64,000 bases of DNA, taken from contig CM056376.1 of the NCBI GenBank assembly GCA_029718625.1, forward strand, positions 120,434,264-120,498,263. The letters are read 5' to 3'. The position numbers were made by a program, and so were the translations under genes. The number at the start of each line of letters is the position of its first letter. The first letter of the stretch is position 1. Shown here in pieces: positions 34,986 to 47,229 of the stretch. This stretch comes from Synaphobranchus kaupii (lineage: Eukaryota; Chordata; Actinopteri; Anguilliformes; Synaphobranchidae). Below the pieces are notes generated by a model. That model had not been told where the DNA came from and searched no databases. It saw only the letters and a program-made list of their open reading frames with translations.

Positions 34986-35375
34986 CAGAGTGTGTGTGTA
35001 TGTACACGTGTGTTTGTTATTCTGGGGCAGGGGAGAGAGGGCTCTAATGGAGTGACAGATAAAGTGTGTGCATTTTCCGTTTTATATATTCCACAATTAA
35101 TAATATTATATTTATATACTGCTCTTCACTCTCCACTATCCAGTATGAAAGTGTCAGACGCAGATGCCATCCCAGCTCTACAGCTCACAGATCTGCAGCC
35201 AATACACCAGACACTGACCCTGGACCAGCTCCATCTTATGCAAAAAAAGACACAATCACAACAAAGACTGGGTTCACTGAACCTGGATCAGGGCCTAATT
35301 CACTCTTGGAGACTTCCTTAATCAGGTTAAGGTAGTCAGAATCTGTGCTGTGAATCGGGCTGCGAGTCATCCTTT
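34986..35375. other. unassigned sequence
   Basis: Two overlapping plus frames (89 and 109 codons, 34992-35335) with no recognised domain; may be part of a repeat. Confidence 0.3.
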
Positions 35376-35377
35376 AT

Positions 35378-35765
35378 TTTTCTATCGATGTTTATTCACA
35401 AAAAGCATTATGCAAATGAGTGAAGGCTAATATATGACCACTGAGATGGAATGTATTAGAAATCCAATCTAAATTTAAATGGAAATATTTCAAATGCCTG
35501 ATTCATAGGCAGCTGATTGCTCTAAAACATATTTCAGGTTGATAATTGCGAGTTAATGGTTGGGTAAAAGAGACCATAATGCTGGGAAATGATGTGCTTG
35601 TGGGCTATGATTGCAGAGTCTGAAATGTGCTGTTCTCCTCCTATAAGGAACAAATGTCAGCAAGGCTGTGATTTGATCTGACATCCTAGTCGCTGCCACA
35701 GATGAGTTCAGCCTGAACGACTACAGAGAAAACACATTTTGTGCAATCTCAACACTGGAAAAAAC
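35378..35765. other. candidate conserved non-coding block
   Basis: Complex, repeat-free text with an octamer (ATTATGCAAATGAG) and TAAT cores, lacking coding frames. Regulatory role is inferred from composition only. Confidence 0.3.
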
Positions 35766-38455
35766 AAGCCTTTATTATTTCTTGTCAGAGAAAATCTCTA
35801 ACCATCAGAACCAGGAATGCAATGATGCAGGCAATTTAACTCGGATGAAGCCTACCCCATTTTGGAAATAACCGTCTATGAGGCAAATTTCAGAAATTAA
35901 CTTTAAATGTGTCCCTCATTGTTGTTTTTCTATCAGGAAAGCTTTCACAGGTTAATGTTTGGGGTGATGTTTGTGTTGCACATTTAATACTATACAGCAT
36001 TTTTTTCAATTTACAGGAATGAGTTTTGTTCAGGTTTTTTTCCCCCTAGCTGTTAGCCAGTCCACCATTTTTTTTGTTTGCTTCTTGCTTTGATGTCTTC
36101 ATTCTCTGATGATTGTCTTTGTTCCTAAATCTCTTTTCATATGGTTAGTGATGCTTTAATGTTGCTGTGGTGACCCCTGTAAGAGTGCATGTACAAGTGG
36201 CAGAATTAAAATTAAACTGTGAGGTGGACCTGCAAGTGTTTTTCTGAGATATTATAACGTATGCCACTTATAAAAATTTAAAACAGGTCAGCAGCTTCCA
36301 TGACCTTGTCATTGCTGTAGGACTTTGAATCCATTGCTTGGTTTCTTTCAAGTCAAGCTACAAAGTGTAAGCATGGCTATGTGCAAACACAAGTGATGCA
36401 ATCAGTTTTGAGTAGGAGCAAAGCCACTGTCTTCAGGCACCGATACGCACAGTTTGAGCTGCTTGCAGCAGAACAATGGTGGTAATAGCCAACTTTAGCT
36501 GAGCACACACCCCATTTAAGCTCTCGCCATGTCATTGTTTCCATCACTGTTTATGCTAACAAGATCATATCAGGAAAGACCTTTGTAAACAAATAAATGG
36601 TTTTCTTGTCTACAACACAAAAGCGATCTAGCTTTTCTGGAAAGCTGTGGGGAAATAATTTCAAATTAAATGCTGAGGCTCTGAAGAAGATGAAGTGTTT
36701 TGACTTGACATTTTTTTAAAGGATTCTCCTCGGCTTATCTTTCTTAAAAACCATAGCTGATTACCTGTAGTTAGCTATGGAGTGAACAACTGGGCAATCA
36801 GCTTTGGTAACAATATGCTTATTTGTCAGAATGATTTTCTGCAACGCTTTTTGATTTCACAGAGCATCAGAGGTCCTGCATATTTACTAGCTTTCAGAAA
36901 TCCATTTGATTTCCTGGAATGTCTGACTGCAGTGCATGGAAATATAACAGATATGGGTGAATATGCCCAGCTGCAGTGTACTAGACAATACTTTGTTTGA
37001 CTGTTGTATACCATGTCTTCATGGACATGCACAGACATTTTGGGGAGACAAATAAGAAACAAAAATAACATCCTAATTAGCTGATGAAGTAACTTTTCTG
37101 TAAATTGAGTATGATGGACTTACACTATAAAGTTGTGATTTGGTTAGTAACTATAGAATGGAACACAGAGAGATGTCTTCACCCACACATTACTGCGCAA
37201 AGCACTGAACTCTATGTTATGGAAAGGGTGCAACCGCTTCTATTACTGAAGTTGCAGCAACCAATATGGTGTCCAGCACCTATTTTTTAATTTCCCCATA
37301 GCCTAATGGAGAAACCCCTGCCTTTTTCTAAGGGGTTTCCAGTCATATTCACAGCCCAGTTATACCTACAGTAAGAATAAGAATCATTGCATGATTTTAC
37401 TCGACACAATTTGGTAAAGTTATAATCATGTTGTGTCACTCATCAGAGTCAACACTAGGCTCGGCTTGGTCGTATTGAACACGAGAGGTTGAGTAGCTGA
37501 TGGATAGCCAACAAAGCCATTGTGAAAAGGTTAAACAAAATGTAATTACAACACCACATAAATTAGTTTGAGCAAGCAATGATTAGTGTCTGTCCATCCA
37601 ATCTATTCAGCTCAATGTTTTTGTCTGAGGCCACTGAAATAAAGTTTATAAATATAATTTCCAAAGGCAGTGTATTGTTTAACATATCATTCACAATGTG
37701 TCATGCGTATACTTGGTTTGTGCGTTTTGAATGAGGTAGCAAACAAAAAAAAACGGTTGCAATTAAACCTCAAAATCGACCCAAATCCTTATATTGCTGT
37801 AAGCTAACACTGGTTTATAGGCTATATTTTGCATACTTTATCCTTAATATATCCCATTATACTTAATCTTTCCAAAAATAAAGCATCAACATCACCATAT
37901 GTGTATTTAAAGGGATAGCCAACATTTGTTAACCAACTTAAAAATAGTAATCAAATGTAAAGCTATGTTGGACTGAAGTGACAGAACCAAGCTAGCATTA
38001 GCTATCTCTAGCTGTTATGTAGCTTTGCTTTGTGTTGGATGCCGGTGAACATTGTACATTGAACATGGTCATGTAGCTAGATTTGAAAAAAAGTTAAACT
38101 TGCACGTCCAAAATGTCAACAGGTGCCAGACAGAAAACAGATAATAATGGATAAAGTGAAGTCCGCAGACTGTATACTTCTCCAAAGAGGTTATTAACCC
38201 CACAAAACGTGATGTTTTGAGCTACATGCTCTTCATGATGATCTTGATCTTACATGTAAAAGTAATCTCACATTTAAAGTTAAAAAATGTAAAAATCCCT
38301 CTGAACTAAATAAATATCGCTACCATACAGTGGCAAGCTAGCTAGCTATGTGTCTGAGATGATTGGTTTGCTACTAGATCGATTTTTTTCATTTGTCTCC
38401 CAAAAATGGGGTTGAATATCTACTACTTCAATGGTATATTGTTATGATCATGATA
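35766..38455. other. unassigned stretch
   Basis: No gene found in 2.7 kb. A short hairpin (GAAACCCCT ... AGGGGTTTC) lies at about 37311-37339. GCTAGCTAGC motifs near 38335. Short frames have no motif. Confidence 0.35.
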
Positions 38456-38457
38456 CA

Positions 38458-38940
38458 GGTAGTGAACAAAAAATGGAAACACCAATCATAAGTCACTTAA
38501 TAGGCTGTCACTACATGTGGCTATTGTGTACTGCACCAGCATTTGGTTTAGAGAAGGAGGAATGCAACACCATTCTTCCACAAGAAGTTCATCAACTCAC
38601 ATTCTATTAATGGAAGTAGATAGTGCTTACTCGGGCATTGTTCCAGAACATACCATAAATTCCCTCTTGGGTTCTGATTTTGTGACTGTGAAAGCAGTGA
38701 CATATGAATAATGTCAGTGTTATGCTCCTCAAACCAGTGGGAAGCTACTGGTGCTCTGTGGAGTAAGATATTCTCTTTAAAGGCACCCAGTGATGAAGGG
38801 AATACATTCTTTAACATGGGGTGAAAACGATCACTCTGTGCCATTAAGTAATTGACTTTTCTTTCTAAGAGTATGAGGGCATCAGAACCGTGCCAAACCA
38901 AGTCCCATACTACTAGGACCAGAACCCTTCATATTATTTA
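38458..38940 (-). pseudogene. Tc1-like transposase, decayed catalytic half
   Basis: The minus frame at 38548-38901 aligns with the catalytic half of a Tc1-like transposase: HRAPVASHWFEEHNTDIIHM follows where the family has the FQDDN motif, here FKENI, so the second catalytic Asp is lost; the DLNPIEHLW motif is NQNPRGNLW, so the catalytic Glu is lost too. The left end, at about 38462, reads GTGAACAAAAAATGGAAACACC-like and looks like the family's terminal repeat. The right part near 38950 (GGGGTGTGAATAATTGTGAC) belongs to a different Tc1-like terminal repeat, the inverse of text at 1.79 kb. Clearly inactive. Confidence 0.8.
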
Positions 38941-38990
38941 AAAAAGATTAGGGGTGTGAATAATTGTGACATACATTTTGTGAAAACAAT

Positions 38991-39900
38991 TTGTGTTAAA
39001 CACAATTGCTTTCTCTGAGCAATTGTACTGGTATAAATCATTTTCTTTATCAACGGCATGAACAATTGAAATGTTTTTCCAAAACACTCAGCCCACTTTT
39101 ACCAATTTTAAGAAAATCACTATTTTATTTATTTTAAATTGGTGGAGTTTTTTTACATGAAAAATCACACTTTTCTACTTAAATCACAATAAGAATAGTG
39201 TAAAAGTAAAACTGCAAATATCTAACCATTCATCTGAAAACTTATACCCACAGTTGAAAAATATGGTTTATCAAAACTGAAAAACACTCTTCAATATTTT
39301 TTATAATGAATGGTTTTGTACAATACACAGTCTGTTTTTGACTCTTATGAATCAATAAAAAACATTAAACAATGATAAGATCTATGCTCTGACAATCAGT
39401 GTTGCTTAGTATTTTGGCTGTTGTTATGAACTCCCCATTGAATTTAATATAATTTCCAAGAATTAGTTTCATGATCATTTATCAAAAAAAAAAAATTCAA
39501 ACACTGCCATTCAGTTTGTGATAACTGCCACTGTGTTTGGTGATACAGTTGAGAATTGCTGTGCCTAGAATGGTCAATTTGCCTTCTATGAAACAAATGG
39601 CTATTGGAGGAACTGTCAAATAAGCATTACACATGCATTACTTTAAATGCAGGCAAAACTACTAGGACATATATTCTTTGCAAGACAGAATGGAATAAAT
39701 AATCCTGGCATTTATGTGGGGCTAAAAATCAATATTGTTCGAAGACTGAAATTGTCTAAGCATAAATATTTTTCAGTTTCTACTTTAACCTTAAAAGCAG
39801 TGTCAAACACTGGAAAAGTCAGGAAAAGTTAATGCAAATAGTATTTATGGACTTTTAAACATTATTTTCTCCTGCCACATTTGTCAACAAGCTTGTTTTA
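38991..39900. other. unassigned AT-rich sequence
   Basis: Nothing recognised. Confidence 0.4.
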
Positions 39901-39904
39901 GCCG

Positions 39905-41832
39905 AGGGCTGTGTCCAAATCAGCACCCTCCCATACTATTGAGTATGTTTGTTGAGTAAACTGGATGAGAAAGTTGTTAAGTAGGTTCACATTTTTTACC
40001 CCCGGATGATGTACTTACTTCAGCAGCTTTGCTGAGTATATTTCCAAGAAGTAAATGAACATTTTAGTCCTAAATATGATATGTAGCTTTGCTTTAAAAA
40101 TTAGGCATAGCTTTGCTGGCGTTTTCCTTCAAAAAATAACAATAGCAACACGTTACATGGTTACGCAAGGGTGGGATATCTTACGACACTTCTAGCAGGG
40201 TGCATAAAAACTATTTGCCTGCATCGATTAATCGGGGTTTGCCATGGACGAATAATCGTTATTTGGCGCTTGCAGGAGTGCACAAACCTGGTTATTATTA
40301 TTATAATTATTATTAGTATGATACAGACATCAGCAAAACAGATATTACCATTACCCTACGTAATCTGGTAAAAACAAATTTGATTTTAATTATTTTCCTT
40401 AGTCTAAACAGGATGCACAACAGAAGAATCAGTTGCACAACAGAAGCCATTAATGTCAGTATGACCATTGCAAATTCTATTTGATGAAAGACTCAAAAAC
40501 CAATTCGGACTCTGATTCGTCGCCACGATTGGCCAGCACTGCTCCTGTGTAACTGACTTTGAAACATAGTTTGGCAATTCTGTTATGTTAGCGCTGTTGT
40601 GTCGTGTCTAGAAGGGATACAGGAGATTTCAAGAAGTGAGCATCAGCGCATTCTGTGACTGCTGTCATTTTTTGCATTCAACACCTGTTCATATGAGTTA
40701 CATTATTACACTTACTTACATTATTACAGAATATGCAAGGTGTCATCCAACAATGGAAAAATAACTGCAAAATGTAGAGTCTTATCGCTACCATCGTTTA
40801 ATCTAGTAGTAACAGAAGATGGAGCAGGCTTGCCAAACTGGGGATTCACCCCTAAACGTAGGTGATTTTTTATTTTATTTTTTCAAATCATAGTGGAAGG
40901 TTTACAACAAAAAATGTATGGTAGTCAATGACAGATGTGGGATTTTAAAATGAGGTATGGGGAACAAATTGTGAGAAATTTATGAGAGTTAATTGAAGAT
41001 GGGGGTTTGGGGGAGTTCTTTTTAGAGGGAATTAATTCAGACATCTGGCAACATTGAGACAGAGCTGAAGCTCTCACTGATTCCACAAATTGTCTTTCCA
41101 CTAGTTAAGTTTTGAGTTAAAGTGGCTCGCTAGCGAGGCGATACACTTACATGTAAACCTTGTAAAATGTTCAATGTGATAATATTCAGTGTGACCAAAG
41201 CATAATGTGAATGTAGCCTACGTCAGAATTCACGTTAGCATTTGAAAGATGTAAATTAGTGTCAGCTAACTGGCTAGCTATGCGTTTTCCATACTAATGT
41301 GTTCCATACTTTCTACTAGTGTCCATACAGCATAAATACTAGCGCCACTACCACCTGGGACACAAAAAGAAACGCGCTTTTACTTTCAATGAATTAGAAT
41401 TCATGCATGGTAGTTACAGACAGCGTATTGTCATCTGCTAGGCTATCTTCTATTTTAAGAGTCAGCAGCCACAGAATTATTCTATGGAACATAAATTAAT
41501 GTTGAACTACGGTGACAATGGAGATCACTTCCCTCCTGTATCCCTTCTAGACCTCACCTATTTAAGGCATTAAACAGTTGCTGTCGTGAAAAGTTAGCAG
41601 CACAGGAAAAAAGTATTAAACATCGATGAACCCCATGAACGAGTAATCAAATATTCAAATAGTCTAATTCATCCCTAGACACTTCCACAGTACGGTTGGA
41701 AATTAGTATGGAGGATATTTTTACACACTGCATGGTGTGTAATCAACAATATAAAGTAAACAGTATACAGTCTGCTAGTACACGGTACACAGGACAAGAT
41801 GCAGTAGATAGGGCTCTGATTCGGAAACAGTT
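39905..41832. mobile_element. outer hAT-like MITE interrupted by the inner hAT element
   Basis: The left end GGGCTGTGTCCAAATCAGC and a right end near CTCTGATTCGGAAACAG look like diverged inverse terminal repeats of a common fish repeat (GGGCTGTGTCCxAAAT). Removing the inner element (40193-41677) leaves about 435 bp, a plausible MITE size. The right terminus is weak. Confidence 0.4.
40193..41677. mobile_element. hAT-type non-autonomous transposon, 1485 bp, with perfect 8-bp target duplication
   Basis: GACACTTC occurs at 40185-40192 and 41678-41685, directly outside the ends TAGCAGGGTGCAT and ATTCATCCCTA. The terminal inverted repeat extends to the shared CTATTTG/CAAATAG about 20-25 bp in. An 8-bp duplication and TAGGG ends are diagnostic of hAT transposons. 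A perfect 19-bp inverted repeat lies inside (TCTAGAAGGGATACAGGAG at 40607-40625, inverse at 41533-41551). No transposase frame is found. Confidence 0.85.
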
Positions 41833-42250
41833 TATATTCTGTAGTGGACTCATTCATTGGCCCCAAGTATTATGCAGGGGAAACCCTGTCAAACAAAATC
41901 ATCCCTCCCTGAGATGTGTATGGCCTATATTAAGCAGAACCTTTGCAGGACTACCAGAAGCGCTTAGGTTCGGTCACATTACTATTAGCTAGCTTGTGAG
42001 ATAGCAAATTGTCACATATTATCCTAGTGTACCTACCATCGAGTATCTAACAGTATCTGCCAACTGGCTATGAAAGAGTGTACAGTCACATTAATTGTGA
42101 AATCAGCCACCAAAAGCTTATTAAATGATACACTCTGTTTCACAAAGCACTCAAGTAGGTATTGAAGGTGCTTGCTATACCCATAAAACTATGGAAATTA
42201 TAATAAAGTCATTGCTACTGAACTTGTGTATAAATGTTTTCAATTGTGTG
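41833..42250. other. unassigned sequence
   Basis: Nothing recognised. Confidence 0.35.
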
Positions 42251-42254
42251 TTTT

Positions 42255-42295
42255 CTACTACAACTACTACTACTAATACTACTAATAATAATAGT
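42255..42295. repeat. (ACT)n/(AAT)n trinucleotide microsatellite
   Basis: Imperfect run of ACT then AAT units. Confidence 0.85.
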
Positions 42296-43355
42296 TTTAG
42301 CACTGTTTTAAGGAACTGGGGCCAGTAAGCGATAGATCCACCTGTGACACTCCACCGGAGCCAAGGCGCACTGAGGACCAGATGCCAGTGCGTTACCCTC
42401 CTACCAGGGGAGCCGATTTGGGCCACAGACTTTCCAAAGCTCCCTGCCATCTGGTGTTTGTTATTTATTGAGCAGGGTCCTGTTTACTGCACTGCAGTGC
42501 CAACACAGAGGAAGTAGTTACTGCACCAGTCTGCTGGTCTGAAGACACAAGCAGGTGTGTGGCCACCAAGCACTCCAACATTTCATACAGGGCCGAAAGT
42601 CCCAAGGCCCTTGGGAAGTTTCATTATTTTGACATTTCATAACCCCCCCCCGCCCCCCCCAATGCACACACAGTAGATACATTTACGAACACATACATAA
42701 CTGATGGCAGTCAGAAGAAAACATCCCTTCTCTAGGCAATTTTTTTAGAATATTGAACTGGCTGTTGGGAAGTAAGAGATATATTGGGATGGATGTCATT
42801 AACTCTTTCTGTTGACTGGGAGAAAATCTAAATATGTGATCCATGTGGAATTCAATATATGCAATGAAAGCACAGAATCTCTGTAATTTACATAACTTTT
42901 TTTAATTCACTTTTCTTCAGTAAAACTCCCATCCATTTCACAGTAGTTTCAGTGCATGTAGTCAGAATTTGCTACTTACAAATCTGCCTTGGTTAACATT
43001 TCTCCAGTGTTATAGGCATACTTATCTTAGACACTGAAAAAGTTAATGGGAAGAAAAGCCTTCAAAAGCATGGCAGGTATAATAAAGGGAATAATTTCAT
43101 TTTGCATAAAACAGTACTCCACACTGTTTAATGCAAAAGAATAGTAGTCTTGTGAGTCTTCTTCATGTGATTGTTCGACTGTAAAATAGAAGCACAGATA
43201 TTGTAAATCTCAGTGTACAGCAGACGTGTTCTTCATATTTCAAGGCAATAATTGTGCAATACATTCTGTCTTTTAGCATTACATTAGTGCAGATATTGCT
43301 CCATGAATTCTGAATTGCAGTTCTGCAGTTCTGAAAAGCACAGCACCCCTACAGC
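42296..43355. other. unassigned sequence
   Basis: A C-rich run broken by one G lies at about 42643-42660. A less AT-rich patch at 42310-42600 has no recognisable identity. Confidence 0.35.
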
Positions 43356-43359
43356 CATA

Positions 43360-43385
43360 CCCCCCCCCCCCCCCCCCCCCCCCCC
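43360..43385. repeat. poly-C tract (26 bp)
   Basis: Uninterrupted C run; length may be unreliable. Confidence 0.9.
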
Positions 43386-43389
43386 TCCA

Positions 43390-43660
43390 TAAAATTACCT
43401 TTGGCTATCGCTAACCCCACTTGGGTGCCATTGTTTATACATGCATGAAGCGATACGGGCTTACATGCATATTCAGCTAAATGATTGATTATGGCTACTT
43501 AATGGGGCTCATTTCAGAATAATGTCGCACTGTATACCGCACGAGGAGAGTTTTATGAGCGTGTATAAAATATGCACTGGCATGTGAATATTTATATGCA
43601 ATGCTGCCATGCATTCTCCAGAGTCCTGTAAGTCATTTGTTTGGGGGACATGGGCAAAGC
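43390..43660. other. candidate conserved non-coding block
   Basis: Complex, repeat-free sequence with a consensus-like PBX-HOX site, an ATGCAT-rich middle and no coding frame. Inference from motif content. Confidence 0.33.
43482..43491 (+). promoter_or_regulatory. PBX-HOX-like site
   Basis: TGATTGATTA matches the cooperative PBX-HOX consensus (TGATTRATTA class). A motif match alone. Confidence 0.35.
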
Positions 43661-43762
43661 TAAGAGTCTCATTGTATAGCTATGAGATGGGAGAAATCAT
43701 TTTTTGCACTACATTATTTTTAAAGTGGGTGAAAATTACTTGTTTTATACATACACACATAC

Positions 43763-43787
43763 TGTGTGTGTGTGTGCGTGTGCGCGT

Positions 43788-43820
<33 letters not shown>

Positions 43821-43822
43821 TG
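43763..43822. repeat. (TG)n/(GA)n compound microsatellite
   Basis: TG units with CG interruptions followed by GA units. Confidence 0.95.
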
Positions 43823-44400
43823 AGAAAAAACAAGGCTGCTGTAATTTCCTGTTTTTCTTCTGCAGTGTAATGCCTTTGTGTATTTGTGTATTACCTTATG
43901 TTTTGCTCTTCTGTTCCCTGCTTTGCAGTAAGACACAAAGTTCTGTGTATATCGGCAATGCAAGTGATTTACTGGCTTAATTTGCCCTTTATGCTCAGTA
44001 TAATGTTTACAGTACAATGACTTTGCGTTATAAGATCTATTGAGTTTCAGAAATTTGAAAACTAAACTTTTTTTTTTGTACCCCTACTGTGTTTTTCAGA
44101 TTAACTTTTAAGGTTTTGACTTTTTTAATTACAAACAGAGAGTTAATCAGTGTATGTGTGTGCCTCTTTGATAGCTGAACTCTAAAGAGAACAAAGGATG
44201 GAATTATAATTTTCGCAGCAGTTTCAGCTAATGTACATTAATGTACATTAGACAAATTCTGTCCTTTGTTAGGGAAATGTTCCACAACCAGAAGCCCTTT
44301 TATTCAGCTGTTTAGCAAATAGTCACAAAATATTCTTATCAGGACTGGGAAGGAATGCAGGGCGCATAGTGTCTTAGAAGACCAAAACAACACTTCATTG
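43823..44400. other. unassigned sequence
   Basis: Contains a small palindrome made of two AATGTACATT units near 44231-44250; otherwise nothing recognised. Confidence 0.35.
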
Positions 44401-44414
44401 TATCTGTCTGCTTA

Positions 44415-44545
44415 GTATGCACCCTTGTCCAGGGACAATGTACAATTAGCTTTAAGACAGTATTTTCTTTAAAATAGATGATTGTGATTTATGCGATTTA
44501 GGTTAAGTACTTTGCTCAAACTCAATTTGCAACCTTGATAGTTTC
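44415..44545 (-). mobile_element. SINE/LINE-tail remnant
   Basis: The inverse of 44498-44522 reads TTTGAGCAAAGTACTTAACC, matching the central segment of the 19 kb SINE (TTGAGCAAGGTACTTAACC). CACCCTTGTCCAGGGACAATG at 44421 resembles another fish SINE/LINE tail motif. Ends not resolved. Confidence 0.5.
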
Positions 44546-44960
44546 AGTTGTGGTGCCCCAAATATACTGTGCTACATTTCAGATAAGCAGTCTCAGAGGA
44601 ATCTCCCCCAAACATCATGTGTTAGTGTAGTGGTGTCTCCATCCTTCAACTTATAAACTGCAGCTTCGTTGGTTGAAAATCATTTTTTTATTGTATTGTT
44701 TTTTAACATCAAACTAGCCTCCACTCTGGTTGGTACTGGCTGGGGAAATAAAATGTTGAGCAAATTCAGCCAGAATGTCCGCTTGTGCTTCCGTAGACTC
44801 ATCTGCAGAGTTTCAGACATTGAGGTTAAAGAGATCAGGTCTCTTGAAAACATCTCCTCAATTCTGCCAGGGTAGGGCATCATGCCCAGATCTGGCTTTA
44901 TAGCCAGTTAGTATTATTAAACCATCAGCAGATGCCCTGAATAGAGATGACTTTTGAATA
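44546..44960. other. unassigned sequence
   Basis: Nothing recognised. Confidence 0.35.
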
Positions 44961-44965
44961 TATGT

Positions 44966-44994
44966 TTCTCTCTCTCTCTATATATATATATATG
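44966..44994. repeat. (CT)n/(AT)n microsatellite
   Basis: Short CT run followed by an AT run. Confidence 0.9.
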
Positions 44995-45775
44995 ATAGAA
45001 TATATATTTTGAATATGAATTTTGCATATTACCAACTTATTGTGGTTGATATTTACTGATACCAGAGCAATTCTGGTTAAGAACATTGGTGAAAGAAAGC
45101 AAAAAGCAATGACTATCCAAAGACGCAAAAATGTATTTTTTAAGAACCACTCATGCACAGTAATTTACTATGCTTTATTTGTTTAGAGCTGGACACACCC
45201 AAAACATAGACTAAAATGGAAGCTACACACTTAAACATCTGGCACTGAGGTTAATATAGGTTAGTGTGGCAATCTCCATTGCTTCCAACAGAGGCACAAT
45301 ATTAGGAGTGGCACAGGATGGTTCTGTGGTCCTGCTTGCCACTGCTCAGAAGGCAAAATGACAAAATAAAATGGGCTAAATAACCTGTTCTCCTCATCAA
45401 TCATTGTTTCTTTGAGTTCAGGGACAACACACATTGTTCAAAGTGACACTATATGACTGCAAATCATGACCAAACTGATGTGTCGGTGTCCTGCTCTGAT
45501 TTTCCCCAGGAAAGGAGAACACATTTGTCTTGATCCCTATAACAATCCCCGCTCTTGAACTGCTCCTGCACGCTGCAACAAGCCCAACACTCAGAGGCTG
45601 CTGGCCCCCTTTCTTTAATCCATGCTTTCCATAGCCCATTGTGCACACTTTGGTCTTACCCTGAGAATACAGCACACTGTGCATCAGCCATTAATGTAAT
45701 CATGGTACAGCGCAGGCTGTGTAAGGACAGTATGTGTTACACCTGGGATTAAATCTCACTAATTATTAAGGAGCC
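44995..45775. other. unassigned sequence
   Basis: Overlapping short frames on both strands at 45418-45752; no domain recognised. Confidence 0.35.
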
Positions 45776-45779
45776 TGTG

Positions 45780-46060
45780 TAAGCAGATTTTCCGCTCGCA
45801 TGCACATGAGAACGATAGCGGCTCACAGGGTGTGATTCATCACGGTGGCGTGATCTATTAACGGCACCTTCCCACGATGGAAAAAGATGCACTGCGGCTT
45901 GTATCAAGTGCCCCTTAAAGCTAGCGGGGTGGAAACGATGTCAGCTGCGGCGCTGCAACCGCTCACTTTTATGGCGCTTTGCGTGGACCATGGCAGGTGA
46001 ATCTGCACACCAGGGAAGACAAATGGCTGCAATTCCATGCCTGCACCTGAAGGATGGTCT
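45780..46060. other. candidate conserved non-coding block
   Basis: GC content rises above the flanks, with E-box-like CAGCTG and complex repeat-free text. No frame of note. Possible enhancer. Confidence 0.3.
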
Positions 46061-47225
46061 TAACTAAATAGAGAGGCTGTGTTAATTTGACATAGATGGA
46101 ACCTCATTATGTTGTTGTTGATCTAACAATAGATAAATAAATAACTAACACTGGATATATATAATTGAATCTCTCACAATAGAGCCAGTGATTCTAAAAT
46201 TTTTTTTTTTTGCGTTTTTTTTTTCAAGTCTTAACCTTGACATTTTCGCAGTTAAATTATTTTTTTTTTAGAAAACTCAAAAACAAAACTTCATGCCTTT
46301 CAGAATATCCCAATCTAAAAAAACATATTTGCATAATGCGTGTCAAGGGGCTGCTAAGGAACAATGCTCTGCCCCGGGCAGGAGTAATTTACATTGCTTG
46401 GTTATCCCTTTCTCAGCCAGAAATAATGGACGATGTCATTTCCTAATCATACCAAAACCGGAAGTTGCCCTGAAGTGCAACCTTTGCTCCCTCCGTGTTT
46501 GCATCAGGCGGAGAAACTGGTGTGCCGTGCAAAATGCTTGGGTAACTCACGGACAACAAAAAACAGCACTTCCACTGACACTTGATGTTTACAGACCGGA
46601 AAATAACATATACATATGTATGCCCTTAGCAGGGTTGCCTACGAGGCCTTAGAAGGTTTTCAATGTGAACTGTTCAAAATTGAGAGGGATCAGCAAGATG
46701 TGAATGGCCCACATTAGTTACAGAGAGCTAAACTTTCCATTTCCTGGGCAATCATTTAACATTATAATAGACATATTTTTCCAGATAGGGATGCACTTAT
46801 CATCCTCCTAATGGATGCATAAATGGATGCCTTCACATCTTACAATGGCTTTAACTCAGTTGATAAATAACTTTGCTGAAGTGAGTTATTTATCCACTTA
46901 ACAGAGTCGTTCAACAGCCATGTCCGGTTTGTTTCTAACCCTGTTCAGGCATATTAGCAAGAATTCCACTGATCTGTTATACCAGGGTCATGATGTTGAT
47001 TTTTATCCAGGGACTTCAAGAAAAAAAGATTGTCCTAATAGTTTGTAACACTATTTGATATAGCTTTACATATTTGTTTTGCATGCCCTTATACAAGATT
47101 GAGAAAACTTTTTAAAAAAATACTGTCTGTTAACTGTATACAGTTGGAAAAAGCAGTTAATTATCCTGCCCAACAACAGCGCCCAGTCAGGAATTCCAAC
47201 CTGCATCCTGTAGTTCCGTAACAAC
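46061..47225. other. unassigned sequence
   Basis: A short inverted repeat at about 46861-46893 (GATAAATAAC ... GTTATTTATC). Frames up to 119 codons (46293-46652) show no domain. Nothing else recognised. Confidence 0.35.
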
Positions 47226-47229
47226 TACT

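Noticed and set aside
44966..44994. Promoter TATA box
   Set aside because: The TATATA text is part of a (CT)n/(AT)n microsatellite.
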